Counted from the stretch's first letter, positions 1 through 11,514 are shown. The stretch is DNA of 64,000 nt from Palaemon carinicauda (GCF_036898095.1 NC_090730.1:29273719-29337718); one strand, 5' to 3'. Notes: generated by a model from the letters alone, not told the origin. Made by a program: numbers and translations.

Positions 1-2770
1 GCGAAGCAAACAGAAGCTTCTGGTAGGAGGGAAGTTCCTCCTGGATTGTTGGACCTTCGATCCTTGGGTCCAAGGCCTAACCAAGATGAAACTAGAATGG
101 AAATGGACATACCTCCACCATTCTTTCCTCAACTCTTCCTACATTCCAAATCCCCTGGAAGGGTGTAACTTAGAGCTCTAGAGCATAATAGCGGTAAGGA
201 AAGTAGAGTCTACCGATTTCCAAGGAAGGCTGTTTAGTGTTCACGTGAAGGACTCGAGAAAACTCTGAGTCATTCTGGACTTGGCGCCACTCAACAAGTT
301 CCAATAAACAGCAAGTTCAGAATGTTAATCCTCCTGAACATAAGGACCTTATTCAGTAAGGGGTGTTGACAGTCTGGCCAGACCTGAAAGATATCTATCG
401 GCAACTTCCAGTCAGTCACCCCCTCCCCTCCTACCTAGGATCCAAATTACAGAAGATAACATATATCCTAGACAAGATTCTCGTCGGACTAGATTCAGTT
501 CTAGGATCTTCACGGGATTAGCAGACACAGTCAAGCTAAACCAAGCCTAGAAAGAGTTCAGGCAACAATGGCCCTGGATGACAGGCTGGGGTGGGCAGCA
601 CCCGAAACGACTGTCTATGAACATCCATGAAGATGATCCAGACCCGGATCATCGGGGATGCAAGATAACTTCAAGAAGTCTCGATTCTCTCCAGCTCAGG
701 GGCTTCAATGTTTTTAAAAAATCATTGAAACCTATGGTCACCCTAATGCTCCTTTCCCTTGGGGATGTAAATGGAGATCGCAAGGTCTGTCAAGAGACTA
801 TTGTAATCAGTCAGGATTCCATGACGCTAACAGGGAGGAGTTTTGACCTCTCTCCAGTTCACGATAATGACAGACCCAGTGCTACGTGCACAGCTGTAAG
901 ATGCGTTAAGAGGCTGGAGAATATAAGCATCAAACGCTCAAAGAGATCTAATAGGACCAATGATGGTCATTCCCCCTCGCTTACCCTACAATGACCGAAG
1001 GCCACGGGCCTGTAGGCCATTTTAGCACTGTAATGGGTGGAGAAACTCTCTCCACACAGATCAGACCTCCTCAGGTTGATCTGGGGCATCGAAGCGATAA
1101 TGAGGCATCGAAATTGTCGAGGATAAGCGATGTCTCATTTCATTAGGGAATGCTAGCCATCCCATCCTGAAGGGAATGGCGCCTATCAGCAGCTCGTTTA
1201 TATATATTCTGCAAGGTGACAGCCGATGCTCTTCTTGGGTTCAACCCGGTAGAGTTGGAATGGTACACGGACGCAGACCTATTCCCTCCCAGATGGGAAC
1301 AAGTCCCCGAGCTACAGATCGTTCTCCTCATCACGAGCGTCATCAAGATACTATCTCGATATTTAGCCCCATACGAGGATCCTCTAATGGAGGTAACAGA
1401 CATCATGTCTCTAGATTAGAAGTGATGCACTTAGAAATTCCTATTCAGCCCATCAAAATTCCTCTGGAAGGCCCTCTACATGCTGAGACCCTTCCAGGGA
1501 AGAGGGGTTCTGTTGGCTACCAGGTTGCCCAAGAACACCCCATTTCCCGCAATGAAGGAACTGAGGCTGAGGCTGCTCCTGGTTATGCACCTAGGATTAT
1601 CCAGGAGGTTCAGAAGTTTTCTACCTTCGATTTACCACAGTACAACTGATCCCTTCATTTTACGAATTCCTTGCCCTTAACGGTTTGGAAAAAGACTGGG
1701 ATCTCAAAAGGCAAAATAGAATTCCTAGAAGAATACAAGTCTAGTCAACTAGAAGACAATACGAGTCTTCTAGGGAAAAGCAAGTTGCTATGTAAAGCAA
1801 AAGGGACCGAAAGCTATCTCATATCTTCTGCCTATCCTTCTCTGTCCACCCCTATATTCAAGGTCTGGCGGCTAACAGCACGATGGCCTTTGAGAAAGGA
1901 GACAGTGTATCCTTGGATACTATGAGAAGTCTAGTTCTTCGGCCCTGTCCCCATATAAACCCTTGAGTAAGCACCAAGGGTATGGCCAACTTTGCGAAAA
2001 GGTCACTTGATTGGATCTTTGGATCCATGGACCAATATCTATGTGCAAGATAGCCCTGACTAGACCTCTTCTATATGCCCTTTAAATGGATCTGATGAAT
2101 GAAATCTTTAATAAGATTCCGAAAACATGTGCAGGCTTAGGCCTGCAATGCCACTAAAGCCCATTTCATGGTCTTTGGACAAGGTCCTACATTATGCCTC
2201 ACCTGTGAACAATGAGGATTGTTCCCTCAAGGATCCAACCTAAAAGGTTATTTTTCGGTTCGCTATACCCTCTGGGGCTAGAGTTAGTGAAATAGTGGCC
2301 CTATCTAGGGATGGGGCCACATTAAGGGGGAGAACTGCATCTCTTTCCTGATCTAACCTTTCTCACTAAGGACGACCTACCCACTAAGAGGTGGGGTTCC
2401 TGGACAATCTACCCTCTGAAGGAAGATGTCTCTCTAGGTCTGCTAGAGCGTCTAAGGTCTATCTTCATAGAACTTCAGACTTCAGGAGAAACTGCTCTTT
2501 ACAGGAGAAAGCTTTGGATCAAACTATCCCTACAACTGAGGGAGAAGCTCACCTACCTTACCCGTGGAGCGGATCCTGATCCTGACAGTAATCCTGCAGA
2601 TGAAGATCCGAGAAAAGCTGCTTCATCACTGAACCTTTCAGTGTGCGGACTTCAGCCTCTTCGCTCATTTACCGATCGGAGGTTGTCCAGTATGTCTTAC
2701 AGACACTAGACTAAACAAATCTATAGATTGAAGCATTATGTGGTTACGGCAGGTGCTATTTTGGACCCTG
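1..2770 (+). pseudogene. Decayed DIRS-like 'family 2' RT-RNase H and downstream region
   Basis: The first 100 bases match the sequence at 29590-29690 closely, and the match continues through the reverse transcriptase and RNase H region. The polymerase active-site neighbourhood survives in a shifted frame near 560-610, where the copy at 30170-30200 reads YLDDWLVW. Beyond 1400 this copy extends further 3' than the one at 27658-30918; 1480-1680 still gives a peptide beginning LRPFQGRGVLL, resembling the post-RNase H region of DIRS-like elements. Many stops and frameshifts are present, so no functional product is expected. The window edge cuts the 5' side. Assignment to DIRS-like rather than another retroelement rests on RT type and termini and is inference; I cannot define a recombinase domain here. 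Confidence 0.6.
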
Positions 2771-3224
2771 TCGTCTAGCTCTGCGATGAACAGTAAATTG
2801 ATTGGGATTAACAATTAAAAGAAGAAGAGGTCAGCAATTTTCATGTGACCTTCCTTTGATTAAGTGTTGCCAAGGTAACACCAAATCTGTTCAGAATCTC
2901 AGGTGTGAAATTATACGGAACCACTAGTGCCGTGTGTACATAGTACACAGTGTTGTTAGACTATTTCATGTACAGAAATTATAGAGAAAAGTCTTGTTAA
3001 AAGAGCTTTTCTTCAATCTGAGAGTGGCACTCCTCATTTTCCCCTTTCAAAAAGGGAACATTAATTTCTGTGTATGTCTCTTGTATAATTTCCTTATCAT
3101 GCTACATTCATTTAGCATGTAGTCATTTATTAGGAATAAATGTCTATTAAAATGCAGTTGCATCCCATTTCGCCCAACAATTGCTTTTTTAAGATGCCAG
3201 AGTTCCTTGACTTACTCATGTAAG
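2771..3224. other. Non-coding, no recognised feature
   Basis: AT-rich sequence between the family-2 relic and the TIR element at 3227. It may be the untranslated 3' end of the relic. I see no reading frame or RNA gene. Confidence 0.4.
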
Positions 3225-3873
3225 TACAGTGAGCCCTCGTTTATCGCGGTAGATAGGTTCCAGACCCGACCGCGATAGGTGAAAATCGGCGAAGTAGTGA
3301 CACCATATTTATGTATTTATTTAACATGTATATTCAGACTTTTAAAACCTTCCCTTTTACGTAGTACTGTTAACAAACTACCCTTTAATGTACAGAACAC
3401 TTAATGCATGTACTACAGTACCCTAAACTAAAACAGGCACAAATATTAAAGGTGATTTTATATCATGCGTTTCCTAAACACGACAAAAAGCACGATAAAA
3501 AATGGCAACCAATGTTTTGTTTACTTTTATCTCTGATCATAATGAAGAAACAAACGCATTTACACATCTGTGTATAGGTTAGTTTTTGCATCGATTATAT
3601 TGATTATTCAGTACAGTATGTTGATTTTGTTATTACCAATGTTTTACTTAATTTTTCTTAGGACTTCCAAATGAAATGTTTTTCTTTATGACGCCGCCTG
3701 AAGCGACGGCGTCATAAAGTACGCTCAGTAAACAAACGAAGGCATTTAACGTGCATGATGAAAGTGATAAATAATGATATTACAGTAAAAGCTTTTAGAA
3801 AATATGTTATTACAAATATTATTTACCATATCTACATAAAATCATACATACGTAGCAAAGCAGGAAAACAATT

Positions 3874-3975
<102 letters not shown>

Positions 3976-4175
3976 GTTTTACGTACGTAAATGTAAATTT
4001 TAAACAAAAAAAATAGCCCCATTTCATATAAAATAGGTTATTACAAATATTTTACTTTATCATATTACAGTAGTCTGTATAATACTGTAAAATTCAGTAC
4101 AGTATGTTGTTGTTATAGTCGTGGCGTTGAAATTCTCACGAAACAAAAACACGGCATTCGATTACAACAGCTGAT

Positions 4176-4178
<3 letters not shown>

Positions 4179-4247
<69 letters not shown>
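4179..4247. repeat. (CT)n microsatellite
   Basis: Uninterrupted TC/CT array inside the TIR element. Confidence 0.95.
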
Positions 4248-4251
<4 letters not shown>

Positions 4252-4728
4252 GTTATACAATACTTACATATAGATGAAGAAACTAAAATTAGTTTTCTTA
4301 GTGTCAATTAAATACGGAACGAAAAAATTATGCCGAGTTTACATCCATTTCAATCGTTGCTAAAAATATGGCATCCCGATTTCATCAGCAAATCACTATT
4401 TTTTGGGAAACATAATTTTATTCTAGAAAATTGCTACTCTTTAAATAGTTAATTACACATTAAGGAAGCGTGTACTTTTGTTTTTAAATTTCGGGTGTGT
4501 TTTGAAAATCGAGTATTGTTGACTTTTTGTTTTACTTTTGGCTATGATTAGATCAGCTGACGTCTAGCTGCCGCTCTTGAGAGTGTACGAATACACTAAC
4601 AAAGTATTGTTTATACCATTTCTTAACTTATTCAAACCATCTACAGTATACAGTTGATATTACATAAGCACCAATGTGTTATAACCTATAAATTTATTTT
4701 GTTTATTACATTTAAAACAACACACACA

Positions 4729-4731
<3 letters not shown>

Positions 4732-4795
<64 letters not shown>
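4732..4795. repeat. (CT)n microsatellite
   Basis: CT array in the block that is inverted in the other element copy, where it appears as GA at about 21559-21628. Confidence 0.95.
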
Positions 4796-4797
<2 letters not shown>

Positions 4798-5189
4798 GGC
4801 TACTTTTCACTACCTCCCATTCCTTACCTCTCTCTATCTCTCTAACAAACGATATCTTTGGTGCTCCTCAAAGTTTCATTTATATTGAAAATCAATCATG
4901 ATTCAATTTTCCTTACTTTCTCCAATCTCGCACCATCGGTCAAATCGCGGTATTTTCGAAATTTCCGGAAAATCCGCGATATATGTATATACATGCGTTA
5001 TGAAAAAAATCCGCGAAGTGGGGAATCCGCGATGGTCGAACCGCGAAGTAGCGAGGGATCACTGTATTTCTCATTTCATTGTATGCTTACAAACAACGGA
5101 TGAGGACACTGATATTGGTTCCGCAATATATACAATCCTTGAGACCGTTTGTATTCTTAGTGTATACTTATGTTTGTTCATACAATATA

Positions 5190-5945
5190 TACTACCTTGA
5201 GGCCCCTTTTCTAACGTCTAAAAATTACTCTTCCCTGCAGGGGTCAGGAAGCCCTAACATTGTTATGCTTAGTGATAATGACGAATAACGGTAATGTCAT
5301 TTTGTCTCAATTGGCCCTTTTGGCCGTAGAAATATTGTTCCAAGGTTAAGGCACTGATGAAAAATCCACAGATACATTAATTCTCTGGTATGCTTCCATC
5401 AGGACGTCATGGCTTGAGCCCAAAAAACGGATTTTGAGCGAAGCGAAAAATCTATTTTTGGGTGAGATGGCCATGACGTCCTGCTGGACCCACACTTCTT
5501 TTTTTATGAAAAGATCTTCACAGTTTCCCTCCTGAACTACTGTATCTGTAGCACCATGCTCAACGCTACAAGGAATGACCGCCAGAGGGAATTGGCGCGG
5601 TTGTGATACGATAGTAGTAGGGAAACCAGGGTAACCTCTAATACGGCTACCCTTCTAATTCTGCCACGTATCCCCCTCGAAGCGTAAAGGCTATTCGGGG
5701 TACAGATTGCCATGTGGCGTGTCAAGAATACGTCCCCTGATTATATACGATATCCTTGAGAGTAATTCTTAAGGGTACTCGCACCAGAAGTTAGAATTCT
5801 GTGAAACCTTTGGTTTGATTCTCTGAGAATATCACTGTAGTCATATATACCCTTGGGAAGCTACTAAAGGAACCTTCCATCAGGACTTCATGGCCATCTC
5901 ACCCAAAAATAGATTTTTCGCTTTGCTCAAAATCCGTTTAATAAT
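5190..5945 (-). mobile_element. Inverted-repeat derivative of family-2 termini
   Basis: Arms at about 5430-5490 and 5880-5940 are near-perfect inverted repeats of about 60 bp (motif GAGCGAAGCGAAAAATC). They enclose about 390 bp without coding capacity. Adjacent 5190-5400 is also shared, on the opposite strand, with 19261-19430. The core read on the minus strand matches 18770-18960 and 19680-19880, including the stretch CGTATTCTTGACACG. I interpret it as an internally deleted, non-autonomous derivative of the family-2 retroelement in which left terminus, internal junction and right terminus lie close together. A simple MITE with long TIRs is the alternative. Confidence 0.55.
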
Positions 5946-6313
5946 AAATTTAGAAAGGGGTATCAAATTTTAACACTGGAAAGGGGACACAAATAATATC
6001 CAACCTTGTTCAAAAGGGGTCAGTATAAATTTTAACATCACCACAGAATTGTTATAAAGTCCAAACATTTGAATAATAAACACAATAACTGTACTCGACT
6101 ACCAGCACACTTGACCCAAAATTTTACACTCCTATCATCCCAAGCTTGTGAACTTTTAGTACTATGTGTGTGTGTGTGTTTGATAAAAGGAGTCTATAGT
6201 GCCACCTGCTATTTGCATGTATCTAGGACTGACAGTACTATCTAATCTGAACTACGGCTGTTGCTTGCGTAGTTCCCCCTCCTAGTCATTTGAACATTAC
6301 TTCTGGAAATATA
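5946..6313. other. Non-coding spacer
   Basis: AT-rich with a short (TG)n run near 6166-6180. No recognised gene. Confidence 0.5.
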
Positions 6314-6880
6314 GCTTAGCTGAGAACTTCGAATTATGGAAGAGACAGTTTAATATCCATCTCAAAGCCAGTAAAATTGATGGTGAGGCCATAGATGGGG
6401 AGACCAAGGTTGCTACTCTCTTTGCTTGTTCTAGGCCAGATGCAATCAAAGTTTTTTATCAACTTTATTTCACTCAGAAAGCACGCAATCAGAATGTAAA
6501 GAAGGTTCTAAATTACCTTGATTAGTACTTTGCACCAGCAAAAAAAGGTACACAATACTGATCTCTTGAGTACTGTGGACCATTTGATAAGTTTCTCACT
6601 GACTTAAAATTACTTGCCTCTGAATGTAACTTCAGAGTGTTTATGAACCAGCTCATTCGTGACAAACTAGTTTTTGTGACAAAAGGCTGTCAACAAGCCA
6701 GGTTACTGAAGGAAACTGATCTTGACCGGGAGAAAATTGTTAACATCTGTCGTGCTGACAAAATGGTAGAGCAACACAGTAGAGTTCGAGAAACAGAGGA
6801 ATATTGATAAGGTCAAAGCTGTATCTGCAAAATCTTCTACTTCCAAGTTTTCTATACCAGCTAAGAAGTAGACTATCTCT
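6314..6880 (+). pseudogene. Ty3/Gypsy-type Gag relic
   Basis: From about 6323 the plus strand reads ENFELWKRQFNIHLKAS and continues through motifs typical of arthropod Gypsy Gag (KVATLF, FDKFLTDLKLLASEC, LIRDKLVF). There are at least two in-frame stops (near 6523 and 6560) and further stops after 6800. This matches the usual arrangement of a Gypsy capsid segment before the zinc knuckle. It is cut off at about 6888 by the minus-strand endonuclease element. No LTR was found nearby. Two Gypsy integrase fragments lie 4 kb away at 10425-11110 and could derive from the same family, but contiguity cannot be shown. Confidence 0.65.
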
Positions 6881-6887
6881 ACCTCTA

Positions 6888-8033
6888 ATACTGAGTATAG
6901 TTGTTCCAGGACAAATCTGATCTGTTACCCTTCCAAAGATGATAGGCCTCCTGTTTCTCCAAATAAGCACGTCTACAATCATCATTGAACCACGGTTTGT
7001 CCTTCACTCGGTACCTTAGCACACGAGAAGGGATACGCCTATCAATTATGTTGACTAGATTCTCATTCAAAGGGACAACAGGATCTACACTATTATATAA
7101 TTGTGACCAATTCAAGCACAAAAGATCATGTAAAATCCCAATCCAGTCTGCTTGGGATTTCATATAAATTTTACAAGAATATGATATATCAGGGACAGGC
7201 TGCTCAGTCTTCACTAATAATGAAATCAAGGCATGATCAGATGTCCCGACTGGAGAACCAACCTTACTAGTTATAACGCCAGGGGAGTCAGTGTATACGA
7301 GGTCCAAGCAATTACCAGACCTGTGAGTAGCTTCATTTATGATTTGCTCACAGCCTGATTCAGAGGCAAAGTCTAAAGCTCTTAAGCCATGGCAATCGGT
7401 AGGAGAGATAGAACTTAACCACTCCCTATGGTGAGCATTAAAATCACCAACAAAGACAAAAGAAGCCTTTCTATCATCTTCTTGTATCTTAGCCATAATG
7501 GTAAGAAGACAATCGAAGATAGAATCGTCTATGTCTGGATTCCAGTAGATCGAACACAAATAAAAGTTGTTATGCCTGCCACAAACTTTTATTACCTGAA
7601 TCTCATGACATCCACATTGATAGCAGGACTTATGAGAAGCAGGGTACTCGGTCCTAATATACACCGCCATTCCCCTGGCCCTAGGGATGGCATCACGTTT
7701 CAACATTATTGGCTTCTTAAAACCAGTTATAAGGAGCTCAGATGAGTGCCTCATATTAGAAACCAAAGTTTCTGAGCACAAAAGAATATCATACTGTCTG
7801 GACGCAACTGTAAGGTCTTGGATATTTGCATGAAGACCACGAATATAGCAATACAGAAGACGACATTGACGAAATCTAGGACGTACTGGTCCCGGATTTC
7901 GCTCAATGTCTCCAGACAGCATAAGAATTAATAGAAATAAAAAAGAGACATCATACTTAAAAACTAGATTAACAAGAATTATAACAAAAACAATACGTAC
8001 AGAATTATAAACATAGTGATTGATGATACCCAT
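6888..8033 (-). CDS. Non-LTR retrotransposon endonuclease with N-terminal 2A motif
   Basis: A single open frame of about 380 residues. Residues 1-40 contain a strongly hydrophobic stretch (about 13-39). Residues 42-49 are DIERNPGP, a full match to the 2A ribosome-skipping consensus D(V/I)ExNPGP. After the predicted break come the hallmarks of apurinic-like endonucleases of non-LTR elements: SET near residue 90, RARGMAVY, VFVGDFNAHHREW, DLVYTD, and GTSDHALI, which carries the conserved SDH. The frame ends shortly after PWFNDDCRRAY, a segment that normally precedes the reverse transcriptase. The RT is absent, so the element is truncated where it meets the Gypsy relic. The ATG at 8031-8033 is chosen because it lies just upstream of the hydrophobic segment. 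The EN part has no internal stop and looks young. Clade (CR1/L2-like versus Jockey-like) cannot be fixed without the RT. Confidence 0.8.
7887..7910 (-). other. 2A-like ribosome-skipping motif DIERNPGP
   Basis: These eight codons on the minus strand read D-I-E-R-N-P-G-P exactly. In known 2A peptides the ribosome skips the last Gly-Pro bond, so the predicted break is between residues 48 and 49 of the frame. Function in this element is inferred from the motif only. Confidence 0.85.
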
Positions 8034-8251
8034 AGACTATAGTAAAAAGTCGGAAAAACTGGTCAACATGGAGGAGCCGATACACCATGCAAGGCTAAAT
8101 ACCCTCCAGGATAGCCACTTCAACTGAAGGGAGGACAGTAAGGATGGTTTTGAGAAGAAAAATAATCAGAAAAAGGAAAAGACAACCTCTTGATAAACCA
8201 CCAGAAGCTTCCCTAGATGTAACTAACCTAAAGATTAGCAAAACTACTAAG
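8034..8251 (-). other. Leader upstream of the 2A-endonuclease frame
   Basis: Non-coding on either strand as far as I can tell. It is probably the 5' untranslated or upstream part of the non-LTR element. It is bounded at 8252 by the terminus of the minus-strand DIRS copy. Confidence 0.35.
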
Positions 8252-8500
8252 ATGATAAATTTGAAAGTTGTTTGTATTTTTCCTGTAGATACAAACCTGG
8301 AGCTTTTTATAGTGGATATACTTTCAGCAAAGCTGGAAGACTAGCCATGAGACTTTTAGCTTGGTGTAACCATCCCAACTGCTAGTTAGCGGGGTTTAGG
8401 GGGTTAGCAGGCTACCCCACTCACGCATACCAGTGTTATCTCGTCACTTTCGATTGTGGGCAGGATTTATCATGGGGCAGGTGATAGCCGGCCAATTTAT

Positions 8501-8599
8501 ATGAATAGCTCCAGGTTTGTATCACTATGAAAAATACAAATTACTTTGAAATTTGTCATTTGTTCCGACATTAAATACAAACCATTTTTCTATTTATAG
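8501..8599 (-). repeat. DIRS internal complementary region (copy D2)
   Basis: On the plus strand it reads a right-end-like segment followed directly by a left-end-like segment (ATTTGTCATTTGTTCCG at the join). This is the same circle-junction sequence found in reverse complement at 46281-46382 in copy B. Since copy D2 lies on the minus strand, the orientation is as expected. Confidence 0.65.
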
Positions 8600-8628
8600 G
8601 GATGACTCGCCCCTTAGGAGGGTGGAAG

Positions 8629-9746
8629 CAAAGACTATATACTGAAGGAAGATAGGAAGGCTCAAAATAGAATGTTAATATGGTAGTTGGCAACTCCAAA
8701 GTGAACACAATAGTTGGTTGCTCCGATTTCAGATGGCGTTGTAGGTATACATCGTTTGTCGTCTGTTTGTTTATATTCAGAATTTGACAGTTGACTCAAA
8801 CGAAATCATGGCGCCGAAAGTAATGAAGTCACACAAGTGTGTTGTGTGCCATAAACAAAAAGAAACCGATCCTCATTTGGTATTTCACAGGTTCCCTAAG
8901 GACAAAGAACGGTGAGTACAAACAGTATAATACATGCAGTATGTGCTGCTAATGAGTAAGCCCCGCTGATATTGGATGTAAGATTAAGGCAAGGCATCCA
9001 CAGTAAATCTCTCTTTGTTTTTCATTTTTTGTTGGCTTGTATGCTACCTTATTTCTATTTCCAACCCCCCTTTTGATTATTTTTGTATGTGATACAATTT
9101 TGTGTTATTTTGATCCTTTTGATTGTACATTTATACATTTATTAGTTTATAATACTAAACTATACATGAGTGCATCATGCTTTTCCATTTCAATAAAAAA
9201 TAAAATACAATTGTGTTTTTATACACCTAATATCTCTCCATCTTACAGTGGCCTACAAACTGTAATTAAATGTATGCCTACACATAAGCATTTGTGGCTA
9301 AGTTTAACAAATCGGATATACAGTATGTTTTAATTTATTCGAATGTGGTATTGTATAGAACATTTAAGAATGGTTGTAATATACTGTACAATACTTAAAT
9401 TTGCAAGAAAATTAACTAAATCATAAGAGATATTGCTATTGAATTTCTGAAAAATAGACTGAGAAATATAATTTGCAATTTATTTACCTAAAATTTAAGA
9501 ATATCATGAATATATGAGTAAAATATACTGACATAGTAATGCAAATTATGAACAAATATGTCGCAAAATTTACAATCAAATTCCATCCTATATACCCGTA
9601 AGCATTACCGCTCTGAATGTTTGGTTGCTCGCTCAACAGATGGAGCCATTCGTTTCGCATGGGAGTATTTGGCATCTTTTCATAGCACACTCATTTGTGT
9701 GTTAAAACCCTGAGCCTTCCTATCTTCCTTCAGTATATAGTCTTTG
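8629..9746 (+). mobile_element. Non-autonomous P-like DNA transposon
   Basis: The first 36 bp (8629-8664, starting CAAAGACTATATACTG) and the last 36 bp (9711-9746) are perfect inverted repeats. The flanks are the identical octamer GGTGGAAG (8621-8628 and 9747-9754). An 8-bp duplication and an N-terminal THAP exon at 8808-8911 are both characteristic of the P-element superfamily. At 1118 bp the element lacks room for a transposase, and no catalytic domain is visible. The related sequence in copy B (reverse complement of about 46240-46285) gives an empty paralogous site. Confidence 0.8.
8808..8911 (+). CDS. THAP zinc-finger exon 1 (partial)
   Basis: ATG at 8808 opens 34 codons plus two bases. 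The peptide has C-x2-C at residues 11-14 and then FHRFPKD near residues 26-32, the start of the THAP C2CH DNA-binding domain used by P-element transposases and THAP proteins. The reading frame would stop immediately after 8911, but a strong splice donor (CG|GTGAGTAC) sits exactly there. The domain was therefore probably completed by a downstream exon. That exon is not recognisable in the remaining 830 bp of this element, consistent with an internal deletion. Confidence 0.65.
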
Positions 9747-10424
9747 GGTGGAAGTACGAACCAACTGGCTGGTATTTGACCCAGGGTTTTCCCTTACATG
9801 CTCCACACGTAACATGAAGAAACCCTGACACCTCGCTAAATACCATGCAATGTACAGTTAGCGGCCTGAGCAATATGTGTGATTGTGTGATACTAGCAAT
9901 GTGACTAGTCTAGGTAAGAAAACTCAGAATGTAGGAGTCTTTTGAATCAATCATTGATGTTACCCAATCCCACCTCACTAGGTGGTATGGGTACTCAACA
10001 AGTATTATCTCCGTATCAGGTTACACAAGGGAAGTGGTTTTACTTGTAGATAAGTGAAACCAGCTTGCAGAGGTCTATGGGTGTTTTTCCCCAAGAGAGA
10101 GGAAAATGAAAGAAAGAAAGAGCCAGTCATTCTTAACATTCACCCGAGACTAATCCCAGGTAACATTTGCCCTCAACTTTATGCTACTTATCCATCAAGG
10201 AGCCTGAGGTATTAAACCACTTGTTGTGCAGCCAATACAGGGCCCAATGGAGAACGTCTCCATGTTCCTGTTGGTCATGTCTTGCAGGTAGTGGGCAGTG
10301 AAGCTAGTTTGATGCTTCCACATGCTCGCTTGTAAGACCTACGTCACAGAGTAGTCTCTGTTGAACGCTAGGGACGTTCTGGGGTCAAATATCAACTGTG
10401 CTGGGCATTTTCCATGGCTCAGTA

Positions 10425-10545
10425 GTGATGTGTTCCTCACTTCTAATAGAATAGTGTACTGATCCTGGTTATCATTTATGGCTTTCTTCACGGGTGTTTT
10501 AGCCATCTTCACTACAGCTTCAGCTTTTCTGTTGAGATATGATGG
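10425..10545 (-). pseudogene. Gypsy integrase C-terminal fragment (minus)
   Basis: The minus strand reads RKAEAVVKMAKTPVKKA and then RNTS...CPAQLIF, matching the end of the integrase core of Gypsy elements (GKAEAxVK and RNTP...SPAQ motifs). It is joined directly to DIRS copy D2. The fragment is too short to be functional. Confidence 0.5.
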
Positions 10546-10554
10546 TTTATGCCA

Positions 10555-11115
10555 TACAATATTTGAGTGATTTATCCTGAAAGGAGAGAAGTTATTGATA
10601 CCTCAGTCCATGCAACGTATAGAGAAAGAAAGACTACAATACATGAATCCTAACTCAGGTATAACAGTATAATGCGAAGAGCTTGTGATCAGGTATTTTG
10701 GCCATGGATGGTCAAAGATTAAACATTTCACAGATAGCTGTGAAGTTTATCATGAGACCAATCCTAGAAAGGAGAAGGAAATATTAATCCAACACGCACT
10801 ACAGTAAATGACAAATCATATTAGAACCTTGGTATGGATATATTCGGGCTCGAAAGTAAGAACTATCTGGTATCTAGATTATCACAGCAATTTCTTGGAA
10901 GTGGATCTTCTACCAACAACGACCAGCAAAGTACAAGTAGTGATACAAAAAACTTAAAGAACAATTCTCCAGTTACTGTGTTCCAAAAGAAATTGTGTCT
11001 GCCAGAGCTCCACAGTTTTCTTCTGTGAAATTCAAGGCTTAGTATGACATAAACCATCATACCTCAACGGAAAAGCTGAAGCTTCAGTGAAGATGGCCAA
11101 AACACTATTATGCCC
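10555..11115 (+). pseudogene. Gypsy integrase fragment (plus)
   Basis: In shifting frames the plus strand gives LIPQSMQR, YLDYHSNFLEVDLLP near 10865-10905, and NGKAEASVKMAKTL near 11067-11108. These follow the order of a Gypsy integrase from the zinc-binding region through the core. Multiple stops and frameshifts. It lies head-to-head with the minus-strand fragment at 10425-10545, and the two share the KAEA.VKMAKT segment in inverted orientation. Confidence 0.55.
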
Positions 11116-11135
11116 CCAAGTCCAGTTCTTCCCAC

Positions 11136-11510
11136 TCATGACCTGCTGTAATAGAGTTTATACCCAATTCCTATCTCTCTAGTTCCATTTCCCTTCCATC
11201 TATTCTCCTGCACATAGGTTATCTGTCCCTTCCTCTCCATCACATCCACTATCTCCCTCAATCTTCCTGTTAGAGTACTGACATTCCAAGTACCTGATTT
11301 GATCTTCCATTCTCTCACTAGCTTCTTTACCGCAGTCATGAACCGTGCGATACCCCTCCTCCATTTATCACGCCAGTAAGGGGATCTTGAAGCACATTGC
11401 TTACAGGGAACGCCTTACCCCTATCCATATTTCTAACAGCATTAGGCATGGTTATCAATTTGGCAAAGGGATTTTACCATCGCATGCCCTTGCAGTCATC
11501 AACCACTAAT
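11136..11510 (-). pseudogene. RTE-type endonuclease N-terminus and leader
   Basis: The minus-strand frame at 11136-11339 contains GTWNVSTLTGRLREIVDVM followed by VQENRWKGNG and GYKLYYS. This is the opening of the AP-like endonuclease of RTE-clade retrotransposons (usual order WNV...CVQETRWKG...GYKL). The segment 11340-11510 looks like the corresponding 5' leader. The rest of the endonuclease is missing. The neighbouring RT relic (11515-12143) is on the opposite strand, so the element is inverted at its 5' end or two copies abut. Confidence 0.6.
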
Positions 11511-11514
11511 GAAA

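Larger units (their letters stand above)
8252..10425 (-). mobile_element. DIRS element 3' part (copy D2), minus strand
   Basis: On the minus strand, 10420-10220 encodes the end of a DIRS tyrosine recombinase: WKHQTSFTAHYLQD followed by FSIGPC, with one stop. This matches copy B at 42420-42526, including the catalytic tyrosine in HYL. Further 3' lie the shared untranslated sequence, an internal complementary region at about 8501-8599 and a right terminal repeat running to about 8252, where the end ATGATAAATTTG parallels copy B's ATGACAAATTCG. A P-like element (8629-9746) splits the 3' UTR. At its 5' side the copy is joined to a Gypsy integrase fragment. Confidence 0.75.

Noticed and set aside
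578..994. 138-residue frame near the start as a host gene
   Set aside because: It lies over the shifted YLDDW region of a decayed RT homologous to 30170-30560.
6168..6180. Short TG run as a regulatory Z-DNA site
   Set aside because: Too short and without context.
9037..9333. 98-residue hydrophobic frame inside the P-like element
   Set aside because: Low-complexity T-rich translation with no recognisable domain; the following exon of the THAP gene could not be identified in it.
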